Source of the DNA: Ferruginibacter sp.
GTDB taxonomy: Bacteria > Bacteroidota > Bacteroidia > Chitinophagales > Chitinophagaceae
Length of the DNA stretch: 64,000 nucleotides
Direction: 5' to 3'
Assembly: GCA_013141115.1 (NCBI GenBank)
Contig: JABFRP010000001.1
Coordinates: 1-64,000 of the forward strand
Below are positions 15,998-25,567 of this stretch, piece after piece (the stretch's first letter is position 1; each line of letters begins with the position of its first letter). The notes beneath the pieces are model-generated. The model worked only from the letters and a program-made list of their open reading frames with translations. It had not been told where the DNA came from and ran no database searches. The translations under genes were made by a program, and so were the position numbers.

Positions 15998-16618
15998 TTA
16001 CCTCTGTTGTATTAATTTTTTTATTGTAGTAATAGTTTCTGTATGCACTGCCCCCAATCCTTCTTTTTGATATTGTAATACGCCATTTTTATCTAATACA
16101 GATACGAGATTACTGTGAGAAAAATTACCTTCGGCATCCTTTTCAAACTGTATATTTAATAATACAGAGAAAGTTCTTACCGCATATTCGCTTCCATGCA
16201 GTAAGATCCAGTTCTTATTCAACCCCTTTTCATCAGCAAATTTTTTTAACCGATCCGGAGTATCCCTTTTCGTATCAAAACTTACCAGCAGAAAATTCAC
16301 TTTTTCTTTTTCGTCTTTTAAGGAGTCAGCAATATTTTTTATATCGGCTGTTAATCGGGGGCATGCATAAGTGCAATTGGTAAATATCATACCAACAACA
16401 GTAGGTTTACCTTTAAGCATAGATAAGGTAAAGGGAATATTTTCCTGAGTTTGAAAACTGTCTGTCAAATGAAAAATGCTTTCAGCAGGCATACTATCTT
16501 TATCAGGTAAGACCGCCTGCCTACCTGATGCAGTTATTTTCTTTTCAGTTTTGTTAGAACTTTGCATACAACCAACCAGGCTTAGGATCAATAAAATCCC
16601 AATATTATATTTTGTCAT
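15998..16618 (-). CDS. SCO1/SenC-family copper chaperone lipoprotein
   Basis: A 206-residue lipoprotein: signal with lipobox LVGC (Cys at about 17), then a thioredoxin-like domain with copper-binding CTYAC (FTNCTYACPRL) and the downstream His in FSHSNLV. SCO proteins deliver copper to CuA sites or act as thiol oxidoreductases outside the inner membrane. Being third in the nirK - nirV - SCO series, it probably helps metallate NirK. It is 70 bp downstream of nirV. Confidence 0.88.
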   Translation of the reverse strand: MTKYNIGILLILSLVGCMQSSNKTEKKITASGRQAVLPDKDSMPAESIFHLTDSFQTQENIPFTLSMLKGKPTVVGMIFTNCTYACPRLTADIKNIADSLKDEKEKVNFLLVSFDTKRDTPDRLKKFADEKGLNKNWILLHGSEYAVRTFSVLLNIQFEKDAEGNFSHSNLVSVLDKNGVLQYQKEGLGAVHTETITTIKKLIQQR

Positions 16619-16687
16619 TTTCTATCTTTTACATTATTAATGTTGTGTTTGCCATAGCAAGGATAAACTTCCAGCGATAATTTACAA

Positions 16688-17479
16688 TTACTCAATAGTT
16701 TTCGCACATCTGAATCCAAGGTTGGCAATACAATAATTTCCTTTTAAACTTCCGCGATAACTAAAGCGGAGAAACCCGGCATAATCAGATTTATCAACAA
16801 CGTTTATAGCACCTGCTGCACAAAATGCTTTTAATTCGTCTTCGGTGTTTCCCCTTGAATCTCCACTACTGATAAAACTGTTGAAATTAAAGGTCCATTC
16901 CCATATCAATCCGTGCATATCGTACAAACCATAAACATTCTGATAAGTGGTTTTAATGTTGGGTAAAACCGGCAGATTTGGCTTTTTATACCACCCTAAA
17001 ATATACTCTGTAAGTGATGTATACTTTATATTTTTAGGAGCAGCATTACCCGCAAGTTCCCATTCAGCAACTGTTGGCAATCTTTTGTTTTTCCATTTAC
17101 AATAAGCCTGGGCTGCGAACCAGGAGACATGCACTACCGGCGAATTGTAAATATTTATATTTTTTTTCCCAATGACTAAATCACTTTCCCAATCCCGGAG
17201 ATAATTACTGTCTGCAAAAAGCCTGTTCACTTTAGATTTCCTCCATTGAGGGTTTGCTGTTACAAAAAGGAGGAATTCGCTATTGGTGATCGCTGATTCA
17301 TCCATTTTAAAAGCAGCAACTTTTATAGGCTTATTACTTTTGGTTACAAAAAAAGGTTTATAATTTCCTGCAGGGATTTTCAGCATTTTCTTTTCAAAAG
17401 AAACGGTTTTTTTTTGCTGGGCGTTTGAAACATCGAAGCATCCGGTTAATAATAATATGGTTAAAATATATTTCATCAA
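16688..17479 (-). CDS. nirV: NirV-like formylglycine-generating-enzyme (SUMF1) family protein
   Basis: A 263-residue protein with signal peptide (1-20) and a SUMF1/FGE fold: N-terminal IPAGNYKPF, middle SPVVHVSWFAAQAYCKW and KRLPTVAEWELAG, then YGLYDMHGLIWEWT and the C-terminal GFRCAK. NirV proteins of this fold are encoded beside nirK in many denitrifiers; their exact role is unknown and probably concerns NirK maturation. It lies 33 bp after nirK in the same direction. The symbol rests on fold plus neighbourhood. Confidence 0.85.
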   Translation of the reverse strand: MMKYILTILLLTGCFDVSNAQQKKTVSFEKKMLKIPAGNYKPFFVTKSNKPIKVAAFKMDESAITNSEFLLFVTANPQWRKSKVNRLFADSNYLRDWESDLVIGKKNINIYNSPVVHVSWFAAQAYCKWKNKRLPTVAEWELAGNAAPKNIKYTSLTEYILGWYKKPNLPVLPNIKTTYQNVYGLYDMHGLIWEWTFNFNSFISSGDSRGNTEDELKAFCAAGAINVVDKSDYAGFLRFSYRGSLKGNYCIANLGFRCAKTIE

Positions 17480-17512
17480 AAAAAGAAATCATCTCTTCAC
17501 AGGTTTCTTTTA

Positions 17513-18550
17513 TTATTTTAGTTTCTGAAAGACAGCCGGGTTTTCATCTCCTGACACTTTTATTTGTGCCAAAGCTCCCTTATTAAATGCACGGAAAATA
17601 GCATGATCAACCAGGTTATATACACCCGGTACTTCCATTTTCATTTCTACCATCGTGGATCCTCCGGCAGGAATTAGCGTAGTCTGCACATTCCTGCTAA
17701 TTTCAGAGCCGGATTCCATATATACTTTATTAAAGATCTCACCGATTACATGAAATGAGGATACAAGGTTCGGACCGCCGTTTCCTACATATAGCCTCAC
17801 CGTCTCTCCAACGTTTGCAGTCAATGCGTTTTTGCCGGTGGTAGAGCGCACTCGTCCATTAAACAATACATAATCTGGATGTTCAGCAATAGCCTTATCC
17901 ATATCAAAATCCTGTAAGCCTGGTGCTTCAAATTTCCCTTTTGTATAAAAGTCTCCCTGCATGATATAATATTCCTTATCAACTTTTGCCATTCCGCTTT
18001 GTGGCTCCACCAATATTAGTCCATACATGCCATTTGCAATATGCATGCCTACAGGACCAGTGGCGCAATGATAAACAAATAGGCCGGGATTCAACGCCCT
18101 AAATTGAAAATGGGATGATTGTCCCGGAGCGGTTGCAGTAGCATCTGCACCACCACCTGGGCCAGTCACAGCATGAAGGTCGATATTATGTGATAGTTTA
18201 CTGTCGGGCATATTATGTAATGTAAAATCAACCAGGTCTCCCTGTCTTACCCGGATGAATTTACCGGGCACATGTCCGCCAAATGTCCAGAAAGTATATT
18301 CTGTACTGTCCGAAATTTTCATCACTTTCTCTATTACATCTAATTGTACTATTACCTTTTTAGGTGAAGTATAATTTAGTTGTTTGGGGACAGCGGGTGC
18401 GTCGGTCAACTCTGCTGTGACGTTTCCTGTTAACACAGTATCTAATTTGTTTTCCACATCGGCATTGCCAGAATTGTTGTTGCAGGATAAAACAATTGAT
18501 ATAGAAGATAATAAAATCAAAAGTGAGAATCCTTGTTTGAAGTGTTTCAT
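17513..18550 (-). CDS. nirK: copper-containing nitrite reductase
   Basis: A 345-residue two-cupredoxin nitrite reductase that reduces nitrite to NO outside the inner membrane. A lipoprotein signal (LSC, Cys23) anchors it. Type 1 copper ligands are His121, Cys162, His170 and Met175; type 2 copper ligands are His126, His161 and His316; the catalytic Asp124 and His267 are present. All sites are intact and the length is normal, with no extra cytochrome domain. It heads nirK - nirV - SCO and is divergent from the ric operon. It is the NO source for the NOD-like and NOR-like proteins here. Confidence 0.95.
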   Translation of the reverse strand: MKHFKQGFSLLILLSSISIVLSCNNNSGNADVENKLDTVLTGNVTAELTDAPAVPKQLNYTSPKKVIVQLDVIEKVMKISDSTEYTFWTFGGHVPGKFIRVRQGDLVDFTLHNMPDSKLSHNIDLHAVTGPGGGADATATAPGQSSHFQFRALNPGLFVYHCATGPVGMHIANGMYGLILVEPQSGMAKVDKEYYIMQGDFYTKGKFEAPGLQDFDMDKAIAEHPDYVLFNGRVRSTTGKNALTANVGETVRLYVGNGGPNLVSSFHVIGEIFNKVYMESGSEISRNVQTTLIPAGGSTMVEMKMEVPGVYNLVDHAIFRAFNKGALAQIKVSGDENPAVFQKLK

Positions 18551-19000
18551 ATTTATTCTTTTAGATTAAATTAAATATTTTCATTCTTAAATTATTTTTA
18601 CAATTAGGTAATGAATATATCCAATTCTTACCTGGCCTCATTAAAAACAGTTCATTTTAATTCTTCTTCTTTGTTTTTTGGTGGTTTCTGCTCCCCTATC
18701 TTACAATAATACGGGGTACGGGGTGCAATGAACCTTATAAACTCAGCTTTCGAATAATAGTTTCTTTCTTTTATCCATTACTCTGAATCTGCTCATACAT
18801 CTGCATTCCTAATGTTGCAGGAAAATTATCCCGAGATATACACTAAGAAATTTTAACGTTATCAAATAATTAGTCTTTTCACTCATTAAATCCGACATTT
18901 CAAATCGGAACTAAATGTACATGTTCTGCGTTCAAATTAATGATTGTGATAGTTATTAGTTTTCTATAAGCCCGATTGTCAGGAAAATGTAAAGTTACAA
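18551..19000. promoter_or_regulatory. long divergent intergenic region of nirK and ric
   Basis: The 526-bp nirK-ric spacer holds no gene. Weak dyads are seen, with arms AGGTAA at 18606-18611 and TTACCT at 18628-18633, and TCCGA/TCGGA at 18891-18909. Either could be a regulator site for nirK, but neither matches the palindrome shared by ric and nod. No convincing -7 box for nirK was found. Confidence 0.35.
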
Positions 19001-19028
19001 TAATAAAAGTAAATAAATACTTTTATTA
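19001..19028. promoter_or_regulatory. palindromic operator before ric
   Basis: Perfect 11-bp arms (TAATAAAAGTA at 19001-19011, complement at 19018-19028) around a 6-bp spacer. It covers the expected -33 region, 12 bp before the -7 box. Half-site and spacing agree with the nod/norC palindrome, suggesting one regulator, probably an Rrf2 protein. Confidence 0.65.
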
Positions 19029-19040
19029 AAAATTAGTGTA

Positions 19041-19048
19041 TATCTTTG
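19041..19048 (+). promoter_or_regulatory. -7 box of the ric operon
   Basis: TATCTTTG matches TAnnTTTG and lies 28 bases before the ric ATG and 12 bases after the palindrome. Confidence 0.5.
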
Positions 19049-19076
19049 CTGTATTAAATCATCTAAAAATCAGTAT

Positions 19077-20036
19077 ATGCAAACAACAGCCGAAAATATC
19101 CTCAACGTAACCTTACTGGAACCGAGACAAAAACATCCCACCATTTTTATACGTTTTGATGAACTGGCAGAAGGGGAAAGTTTAACCATTCACAATGACC
19201 ATGATCCTAAGCCATTGTATTATCAATTGCTGGGTGAAAGAGGCAACATCTTTATCTGGGAATACCAGGAGCAAGGACCGGAATGGTGGATAGTGAAAAT
19301 AACAAAACGGATAACAGGGGAAAATGATGAAACCCTGGGTCAAATTGCAGCAAAAGATTTGCGTAAAGCAGAGGTATTTAAAAAATACGGATTGGACTTT
19401 TGTTGCGGTGGAAAGAAAACAGTGAAAGAGGCATGTGCAGAAAAAGGATTGGATGTTACCAAAGTTGAACAGGAGCTACAACAGGCGGATAAGATGCCAT
19501 CCTCCCGTCCGATCCCTTATGGCGATTGGACCCTGGATTTTCTGGCAGATTATATCATTAACACCCATCACAGTTATGTAAGAAAAACCTTACCGGATAT
19601 TACGGCCTATGCAGCTAAAGTAATGCAGGTGCATGGTAAACATCATCCCGAATTAATACGCATCAGTCAATTGGTTAGTGAAGTAAATGCAGAGTTAACG
19701 GGCCACCTGGTTAAGGAAGAAAAGATATTGTTCCCTTATATTAAAGCATTGGTTGCGGCAAAAAATCATACGCAACCATTACAGGCCGCTCATTTCGGAT
19801 CTGTGCAAAGCCCAATTAATATGATGGAGATGGAGCATGAACTGGTTGGTAAAAACCTGGATGAGATCAGGCAGCTCGCCAACAATTATTTATTGCCGGA
19901 AGATGCCTGTGCCAGTTACAGTTTACTGTACAGGATGCTGGATGAATTTGAAGAAGACCTGCATTTGCATATCCATCTTGAAAACAATATTCTGTTTCCA
20001 AAGGCACTGGAAATTGAAAAGCAATTAAACAACTAA
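19077..20036 (+). CDS. ric: iron-sulfur cluster repair protein RIC (ScdA/YtfE/DnrN)
   Basis: A 319-residue di-iron protein that repairs Fe-S clusters after NO damage. An N-terminal DUF2249 domain (about 10-80) is fused to the ScdA N-terminal domain with Cys109-Cys110 (LDFCCGGKKTV), then a hemerythrin-like domain with His/Glu iron ligands (TGHLVKEEKILFP, MEMEHELVG, LHLHIHLENNILFP). Cytoplasmic. It is the first gene of a tight eight-gene operon to 25149 and has the palindromic operator directly upstream. The DUF2249 fusion matches another DUF2249 protein in the same operon. Confidence 0.93.
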   Translation: MQTTAENILNVTLLEPRQKHPTIFIRFDELAEGESLTIHNDHDPKPLYYQLLGERGNIFIWEYQEQGPEWWIVKITKRITGENDETLGQIAAKDLRKAEVFKKYGLDFCCGGKKTVKEACAEKGLDVTKVEQELQQADKMPSSRPIPYGDWTLDFLADYIINTHHSYVRKTLPDITAYAAKVMQVHGKHHPELIRISQLVSEVNAELTGHLVKEEKILFPYIKALVAAKNHTQPLQAAHFGSVQSPINMMEMEHELVGKNLDEIRQLANNYLLPEDACASYSLLYRMLDEFEEDLHLHIHLENNILFPKALEIEKQLNN

Positions 20037-20040
20037 GCAA

Positions 20041-20532
20041 ATGAAAAACCAAGCTCCCATAAAAAGACATCAGGCTATTGTCTCATTTTCCAAAGACCAT
20101 CATTTTGGATTACTGCTGATCTGGAAAATAAGACAAGGCCTGAATAAAGCTGTCAATCCGGAACGGATCAGCAATTATGTAACTTTCTTTTTTAAAGAAG
20201 ACCTTGAAAAACATTTTAAAGAAGAAGAGCAATTACTTTTCAGTAAACTACCGGCTGATGATGTACTAAGGAAACAGGCAGAAGGAGATCACCAGGCAAT
20301 ATACAAGCTGGTAGCTGCTATTGAAAAAAAGAAGGACGATGCAGTTCTGCTCAATCAACTGGCGGATGAACTGGAAAAACACATCCGTTTTGAAGAACGG
20401 GAACTGTTCAATCATCTTCAGGATAATATTAAAGCAGATGACTTAGAAGCAATAGCAAATCGTTTTCCCAACAGTAGCAAAGCAATTGATGAAAAATGGG
20501 AAGATGTTTTTTGGGAAATTAAAAAACAATAA
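20041..20532 (+). CDS. hemerythrin-like domain protein
   Basis: A 163-residue all-helical hemerythrin-like protein with di-iron ligand motifs DHHFGL, LEKHFKEEEQLL, DHQAIYKL and LEKHIRFEERELF. It may bind NO or O2 or assist RIC. It starts 4 bp after ric and its stop is one base before the NDH-2 ATG. Confidence 0.88.
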   Translation: MKNQAPIKRHQAIVSFSKDHHFGLLLIWKIRQGLNKAVNPERISNYVTFFFKEDLEKHFKEEEQLLFSKLPADDVLRKQAEGDHQAIYKLVAAIEKKKDDAVLLNQLADELEKHIRFEERELFNHLQDNIKADDLEAIANRFPNSSKAIDEKWEDVFWEIKKQ

Positions 20533-20533
20533 A

Positions 20534-21877
20534 ATGGACATCCCGGATAAATATGGCAATCAAAAAAGAGTAGTAATAGTAGGTGCAGGTTTTGCCGGCC
20601 TCACATTGGCAAAAAAATTATCGTTGAAATACTTCCAGGTGATTCTGATTGATAAAAATAATTATCATCAGTTTCAACCCTTGTTATACCAGGTAGCTAC
20701 AAGTGGGCTGGAGCCAAGCAGTATCAGTTTTCCGCTTCGGAAAATATTCCAGCAAAAACGAAATATTTTTATCCGCATGACGCAGGTAAACGCTGTTAGT
20801 CCCGAAACAAAAATGGTACATACAGACATAGGTGATGTTGAATATGATTACTTAGTACTTGCGCAGGGAGCAACAACAAATTATTTCAATAATGACCAGT
20901 TACAGAAGAATGCCTATTCCATGAAATCGGTATCTGAGGCATTGCTGTTACGGAACACGTTATTACAGAATTACGAGCTGGCGCTTAATGCTGAAAACAA
21001 GGAGCAGCGGTCTTCATTATTAAATGTAGTAATAGTTGGTGGCGGACCAACAGGTGTTGAGCTGGCAGGAGCGATCGCTGAGATGAAAAAGAAGATTCTG
21101 CCAAAGGATTATGTTGAAATAAATTTTGGGCACATGCATATTCACCTGCTGGAAGCAGCGCCCCGCCTGTTAAATGGCATGAGTACACAATCAGGTAATA
21201 CAGTTGTTGAGTATTTAAATGGTTTGGGAGTGGAAGTACAGACAAACACTGCAGTAAAAGATTATGACGGAGAAACGATATCTCTCAACAATGGAAAAAC
21301 CATACACAGCCGTTGCCTTATTTGGGCGGCAGGTGTAAAAGGCGTTTCTATACCCGGAATTCCCACAGGTTCAACTGCAGCAAACAACAGGATATTGGTA
21401 AATCAATATAATCTGGTAAAAGATTTGCCACGAGTATATGCCATTGGCGATATTGCACTGATGCAGGATAAACTGTTGCCAAAGGGGCATCCACAGGTAG
21501 CACAGGTGGCTATTCAACAGGCAAGACTTTTAGCAAAAAACTTACAGAAAATAGAATCAGGTAAACCGCTCATTGCTTTTCAATATAAAGATAAAGGCAG
21601 CCTCGCAACAGTAGGCAGGAACCTGGCTTTGGCCGAAATTGGGAAACTAAAGTTGAAAGGTTTTGTTGCATGGTTTGTATGGATGCTTGTTCACCTGATG
21701 TCAATCATTGGTATCAAAAACAGGTTGTTTGTACTCATCAACTGGATGTGGCAATACATCACTTATGACCAGTCCTTACGTTTAATTATCAGGCCATCAG
21801 ATAAAAAAAATGAAATCAAATTATATGAAACAAATACTAACCATCTTATTGGCAGCAAATCTCTTGCTGGCTTGTAA
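20534..21877 (+). CDS. ndh: type II NADH:quinone oxidoreductase
   Basis: A 447-residue NDH-2: FAD-binding GAGFAG near 16-21, NADH-binding VVIVGGGPTGVELAG near 164-178, GDIALM for the second FAD contact, and a C-terminal hydrophobic/amphipathic anchor (FVAWFVWMLVHLMSIIGI). It passes electrons from NADH to quinone without pumping protons. The start is ATG 20534, not the upstream in-frame codon inside the hemerythrin gene. In this operon it may reduce quinone or NO-stress proteins when complex I clusters are damaged by NO. Confidence 0.9.
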   Translation: MDIPDKYGNQKRVVIVGAGFAGLTLAKKLSLKYFQVILIDKNNYHQFQPLLYQVATSGLEPSSISFPLRKIFQQKRNIFIRMTQVNAVSPETKMVHTDIGDVEYDYLVLAQGATTNYFNNDQLQKNAYSMKSVSEALLLRNTLLQNYELALNAENKEQRSSLLNVVIVGGGPTGVELAGAIAEMKKKILPKDYVEINFGHMHIHLLEAAPRLLNGMSTQSGNTVVEYLNGLGVEVQTNTAVKDYDGETISLNNGKTIHSRCLIWAAGVKGVSIPGIPTGSTAANNRILVNQYNLVKDLPRVYAIGDIALMQDKLLPKGHPQVAQVAIQQARLLAKNLQKIESGKPLIAFQYKDKGSLATVGRNLALAEIGKLKLKGFVAWFVWMLVHLMSIIGIKNRLFVLINWMWQYITYDQSLRLIIRPSDKKNEIKLYETNTNHLIGSKSLAGL

Positions 21878-22283
21878 TGCAGGAAACGAAAAAGAAAAAA
21901 CTACAACAACAGCACCTGCAGCCGAAACTCATGCGGATCATGGGGAGCAGGCAACGGAGCTTGCTTTGAATAACGGCGAAAAGTGGAAGGCAGATTCAAC
22001 TACCCTACAGAACGTGGCTTTACTGCAAAAAATAGTTTCCGGTACAAAACAAGAAAACCTTGAAAATCATTTAAAAATAGCAGCAAGCTTACAGGATGGT
22101 TTGAATAAAATGGTAAGTGAATGTAAAATGAAAGGAGCCGATCATGAAGCCCTGCACCATTGGCTGGAACCGATTATGGAAAAAACAAAAGAACTTAAAA
22201 ATGCAAACAGTATTGAAACTGCCAGAACAATTTTTGGTGAAATTGAAAAGCAACTCAACCTGTTTACACAATACTTTGAATAA
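21810..22283 (+). CDS. small lipoprotein of unknown function
   Basis: About 157 residues, or 152 if ATG 21825 is used; the latter gives a clean signal peptide (MKQILTILLAANLLLAC) with lipobox LLAC. The mature part is rich in Thr and Ala, then His (THADHGEQ), then helical; it resembles no enzyme I know. It overlaps the NDH-2 gene by 68 bases and shares its stop with the next gene's start, as expected in this operon. Confidence 0.7.
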   Translation: MKSNYMKQILTILLAANLLLACNAGNEKEKTTTTAPAAETHADHGEQATELALNNGEKWKADSTTLQNVALLQKIVSGTKQENLENHLKIAASLQDGLNKMVSECKMKGADHEALHHWLEPIMEKTKELKNANSIETARTIFGEIEKQLNLFTQYFE

Positions 22284-23097
22284 TGATGACTATTAACGCC
22301 AATACAAAAATTTCCAGTTTGCTAAAATATAATGCAGACGCACTTGAAGCTATTGTAAGTATATCGCCGAAATTTACAAAATTGAGAAACCCTATATTAC
22401 GAAAAGTGATCGCAGCAAGAACCAGTATCGCTATGGCTTCCAAATTTGGCGGTTGCAGTGTGGACGATTTTTTAACAAGTTACAGCCATTGGGTTTTGAA
22501 ATTGACACTTCAGCAATTGAAATGGAAAAGCTGATTGAAAACAAACCTGTTCCGGCATTCATGAAAAATATAGCGGCCGATAAAATGATTGAGTTGGATG
22601 TACGTGCGGTTATTGAATCGGGTAAAGATCCGCTTGACATTATTGTAAAAAAAGTAAAGACCTTACAAACTGGAGCTGTACTTAAGATCATCAATAGTTT
22701 TGAGCCTACCCCATTAATGCACCTGCTCGGCAAACAAGGGTTTCAATCTTATTCCGAAACGATCAATGATGATTTAGTAAATACTTATTTTTATAAACAA
22801 AGCGAGATAAATGTTTTAGCCGAAAACAAAGAAACCGATTACTCAAAAGGTTGGGATGAAATATTGAATCGATTTAATGACAAGCTTGAAACCATTGATG
22901 TAAGGGCATTAGAAATGCCTTTACCCATGCATACCATACTGGAAGCGTTAGCAATCTTGCCAACCGATAAAGCCTTGTTTGTTTATCACAAACGCATTCC
23001 TGTATTTCTGTTGCCCGAACTGGAAGAACAGCAGTTTAGTTACCGCATCAAAGAGATCAGTGATGGAGAAGTACAACTAGTGATTTATAAAAACTAA
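22283..23097 (+). CDS. DUF2249 double-domain protein, apparent frameshift
   Basis: Read as one protein of about 270 residues: an N-terminal helical domain of the DUF1858-like type (INANTKISSLLKYNADALEA), then two DUF2249 domains (ELDVRAVIESGKDP... and TIDVRALEMPLPMHTILEA...). The N-terminal frame stops at 22534 and the rest is open from 22453. One added T in the T run 22468-22473 joins them as VDDFFNKLQPLGFEID. DUF2249 proteins accompany NO-stress genes, as in ric here. Sequencing error or true mutation cannot be separated from this sequence. Confidence 0.75.
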
Positions 23098-23098
23098 T

Positions 23099-24391
23099 AT
23101 GTTTTCAACAACCGGAAATACCGAAGCAACAAAGACAACTTCCTGGAAAGTGGTATTGCCTTTTTACGGCTATGCCGCTATCGCTTTTTTAATTGCCACT
23201 ATTCTTTTATTGTTTTCTGCAAGTGATATCACCAGTCATTATTTTCTTCCACATACATTGGCTATTATACATATTATGGCACTTGGCTGGGGTACCATGA
23301 TGATACTAGGGGCCAGCCATCAATTGGTGCCAGTATTGATTGAAGGTAAATTGTACAGCAATAAACTGGCCTATGCCTCCTTTACATTTGCTGCGATTGG
23401 TATCCCCTTATTAGTTAATGGTTTTTATGTTTTTAATATGGGCTTACATACCCAGTGTGGCGGCATATTAATCATCCTATCCGTCATTGCTTATCTGATT
23501 AACCTTGCTGCAAGTATGGTAAAAAGCAAGCAGGAAAATGTACATGCTTTTTTTATTTTTACCGCTGCATTGTGGTTACTGGCAACTGCAATTGTTGGAC
23601 TGTTGCTACTCTACAACTTTACTGAACCGTTACTGCCTAAAGGTTCACTGAATTATCTTCCGGTGCATGCACATATTGGTATTGTTGGCTGGTTTTTATT
23701 GCTGGTAATGGGAGTAGGCTCCCGGTTGATACCCTTGTTTCTTATTTCCAAGTACAACAATACCCGGCAACTCTGGTGGATTTATGGATTAATAAACGGA
23801 GGCCTTTTGTCTTTCGTTTATATCTTTTTATATACCGATAGCAAATCGCTGCTGAGTATCCCATTATTGGCAGTGGCAGCCTCCATTGTATTGTTTGGTG
23901 ATTTTTGCTTCAAGGCTTACCAGCAGCGTATTCGTAAAAAAGTTGATGAGCAAATGAAAGTATCTTTACTATCAGTGCTGATGATGTTATTGCCGGTCAT
24001 TTTTTTGGTTATTATTATTACACTTTTAATACTGTCACCAAAAGAAAATGTCAGCCTCATAATAACTTATGGCTTTATCATTTTTTTTGGATGGATTACT
24101 GCCATCATTTTAGGCATGACATTTAAAACCTTACCTTTTATTGTTTGGAATAAAGTGTATCATCACTTAGCCGGAAAAGGAAAGACACCCAACCCCAAAG
24201 ATTTGTTTAGTAAAAAAGTTTTTAAATGGATGAGCGTCGCTTACATCCTGGGGTTTGTAATGTTTACCGCAGGCATTTTGTTTTATTCCGCCATTGTGTT
24301 ACAAATTGCTGCCGCATTATTATTACTCACTTCCTTATTGTATAACTGGAATGTAATAAAATTGTTAATGCATAAACCTGTTTCTTTATGA
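23099..24391 (+). CDS. NnrS-like polytopic membrane protein
   Basis: A 430-residue protein with about 12 transmembrane helices and oxidase-like histidines: IIHIMALGWGT, GASHQLVPV and LPVHAHIGIVGWF. This pattern is that of NnrS-like or cytochrome-oxidase-like proteins of NO-response operons, thought to bind heme and lower NO toxicity. The His set is not a full heme-copper site. It starts one base after the DUF2249 gene and overlaps the SufT-like gene by 4 bp. Confidence 0.75.
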   Translation: MFSTTGNTEATKTTSWKVVLPFYGYAAIAFLIATILLLFSASDITSHYFLPHTLAIIHIMALGWGTMMILGASHQLVPVLIEGKLYSNKLAYASFTFAAIGIPLLVNGFYVFNMGLHTQCGGILIILSVIAYLINLAASMVKSKQENVHAFFIFTAALWLLATAIVGLLLLYNFTEPLLPKGSLNYLPVHAHIGIVGWFLLLVMGVGSRLIPLFLISKYNNTRQLWWIYGLINGGLLSFVYIFLYTDSKSLLSIPLLAVAASIVLFGDFCFKAYQQRIRKKVDEQMKVSLLSVLMMLLPVIFLVIIITLLILSPKENVSLIITYGFIIFFGWITAIILGMTFKTLPFIVWNKVYHHLAGKGKTPNPKDLFSKKVFKWMSVAYILGFVMFTAGILFYSAIVLQIAAALLLLTSLLYNWNVIKLLMHKPVSL

Positions 24392-24717
24392 CGAATGTAA
24401 TTACAAATGATAACCTGCAATGCACGGTGGCATTGGCAGCCCTGCAAAATGTAATGGACCCTGAAATAGGGTTGAATATTGTAGATTTAGGTTTGGTTTA
24501 TCAATTGGACTTTGATGAAAGTGAAAAGAAAATTTATTGTGCGATGACACTTACCACTCAATTCTGTCCGATGGGAGAATCTATAACGAATGCTGTGAAA
24601 GAAAATTTAAAATTGAGCTTCCCCGAATACGAGGCTGAAATAGATTTAACTTTTGATCCACCCTGGAGCCATGAAATGATTTCAGAAGAAGGCCGTGAAT
24701 TTTTAAATGAACAATAA
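24388..24717 (+). CDS. SufT/MIP18-family iron-sulfur assembly protein (DUF59)
   Basis: A 109-residue DUF59 protein with the family motif DPEIGLNIVDLGLVY and the Cys in LTTQFCPMGESI. Such proteins help insert Fe-S clusters. In an operon with ric it probably maintains Fe-S proteins under NO. It directly abuts the Rrf2 gene. Confidence 0.88.
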   Translation: MTNVITNDNLQCTVALAALQNVMDPEIGLNIVDLGLVYQLDFDESEKKIYCAMTLTTQFCPMGESITNAVKENLKLSFPEYEAEIDLTFDPPWSHEMISEEGREFLNEQ

Positions 24718-25149
24718 ATGCTTAGTCTTACTTGTAAAACAGCCATTAAAGCGGTAATATATCTTGCTTCTAAATTTGAATCTGGAGAAAAGGCCGGTAT
24801 TAAAGAAATAGCTGAATTTATTGATGCCAGTGAACATACGGTTGGAAAAATGCTGCAAACATTGGTTAAAGATGAAGTAATTAATAGTGCCAAAGGCCCA
24901 ACCGGCGGGTTTTTTATTACAGTAAAACAAAAGAACCAGCCAATCATAAATATAATAGATACCATTGATGGAAAAGAGGTTTTTGATCAATGTGGGCTAG
25001 GATTAAGTAAATGCTCTGCCACTCATCCCTGTCCCATCCATAACGATTATAAAATCATCAGGGATAAATTTAAAGCAATGTGCCAGCAAAAGAAGGTAAC
25101 TGATTTATGTGAAACTGTAAACGAGGGGTTAGCTTACCTGATAGGTTGA
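24718..25149 (+). CDS. Rrf2-family Fe-S transcription regulator (NsrR-like), copy 2
   Basis: A 143-residue Rrf2 regulator with winged helix (about 1-70) and C-x6-C-x5-C (CGLGLSKC...PCPIH), the same spacing as the paralogue at 4417-4860. It ends the ric operon, immediately after the SufT-like gene, and likely controls it through the palindrome at 19001-19028. Loss of its Fe-S cluster to NO would relieve repression, by analogy with NsrR. Confidence 0.88.
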   Translation: MLSLTCKTAIKAVIYLASKFESGEKAGIKEIAEFIDASEHTVGKMLQTLVKDEVINSAKGPTGGFFITVKQKNQPIINIIDTIDGKEVFDQCGLGLSKCSATHPCPIHNDYKIIRDKFKAMCQQKKVTDLCETVNEGLAYLIG

Positions 25150-25567
25150 TTATTATGCAAATTTAGAAAGATAATATTTCTAAATGCCATTGCGTTTGAC
25201 GCTGCACAAGCCAATCTCACTGATCAATATATTTACCTCGGCAATTCTCCAGGCTTATTTGCCACTGACGTATAAGAAATAAGAAGGGTTACAAAATCGG
25301 GCCTGTACATTAACTTTACTTAGTTAATAATAGTTCCCGTTAGGGATTGTACCAAAAGTCCTTCTGCCAAAATGATTGGAGATAAAAGCCAGACCAAAAG
25401 GAACGGCATAAGTATTACAGTCACCCTGTAGAATTGTTTAAACCAAAATTATTTTTTGAGGTTTCAACTTTAAACAGCATAGAAAAGACAAAGTTTTATA
25501 TGCCTTTGGGATATTATTCATTTGAAAAAATTAACTTTATAGCCGATTTGATCCACTTGGCTCTACT
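25150..25567. other. 418-bp region without a recognisable gene
   Basis: A weak hairpin (arms ATTTAGAAA 25161-25169 and TTTCTAAAT 25177-25185) just after the Rrf2 stop could end the ric operon. Beyond it I see no gene, RNA or repeat; it may contain decayed upstream parts of the HEPN gene. Confidence 0.4.

Noticed and set aside
17513..18550. Multicopper oxidase
   Set aside because: Two cupredoxin domains with exact NirK type 1 and type 2 ligands plus Asp124 and His267; no third domain or trinuclear cluster.
18606..18633. AGGTAA/TTACCT dyad as the nirK operator
   Set aside because: Arms are only 6 bp with a 16-bp gap and do not match the nod/ric palindromes; kept only as a weak note.
23099..24391. 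A cbb3 oxidase catalytic subunit
   Set aside because: It has some oxidase-like histidines but not the FeB/CuB HH pair with neighbouring heme ligands, and no partner cytochrome c; NnrS-like is better.
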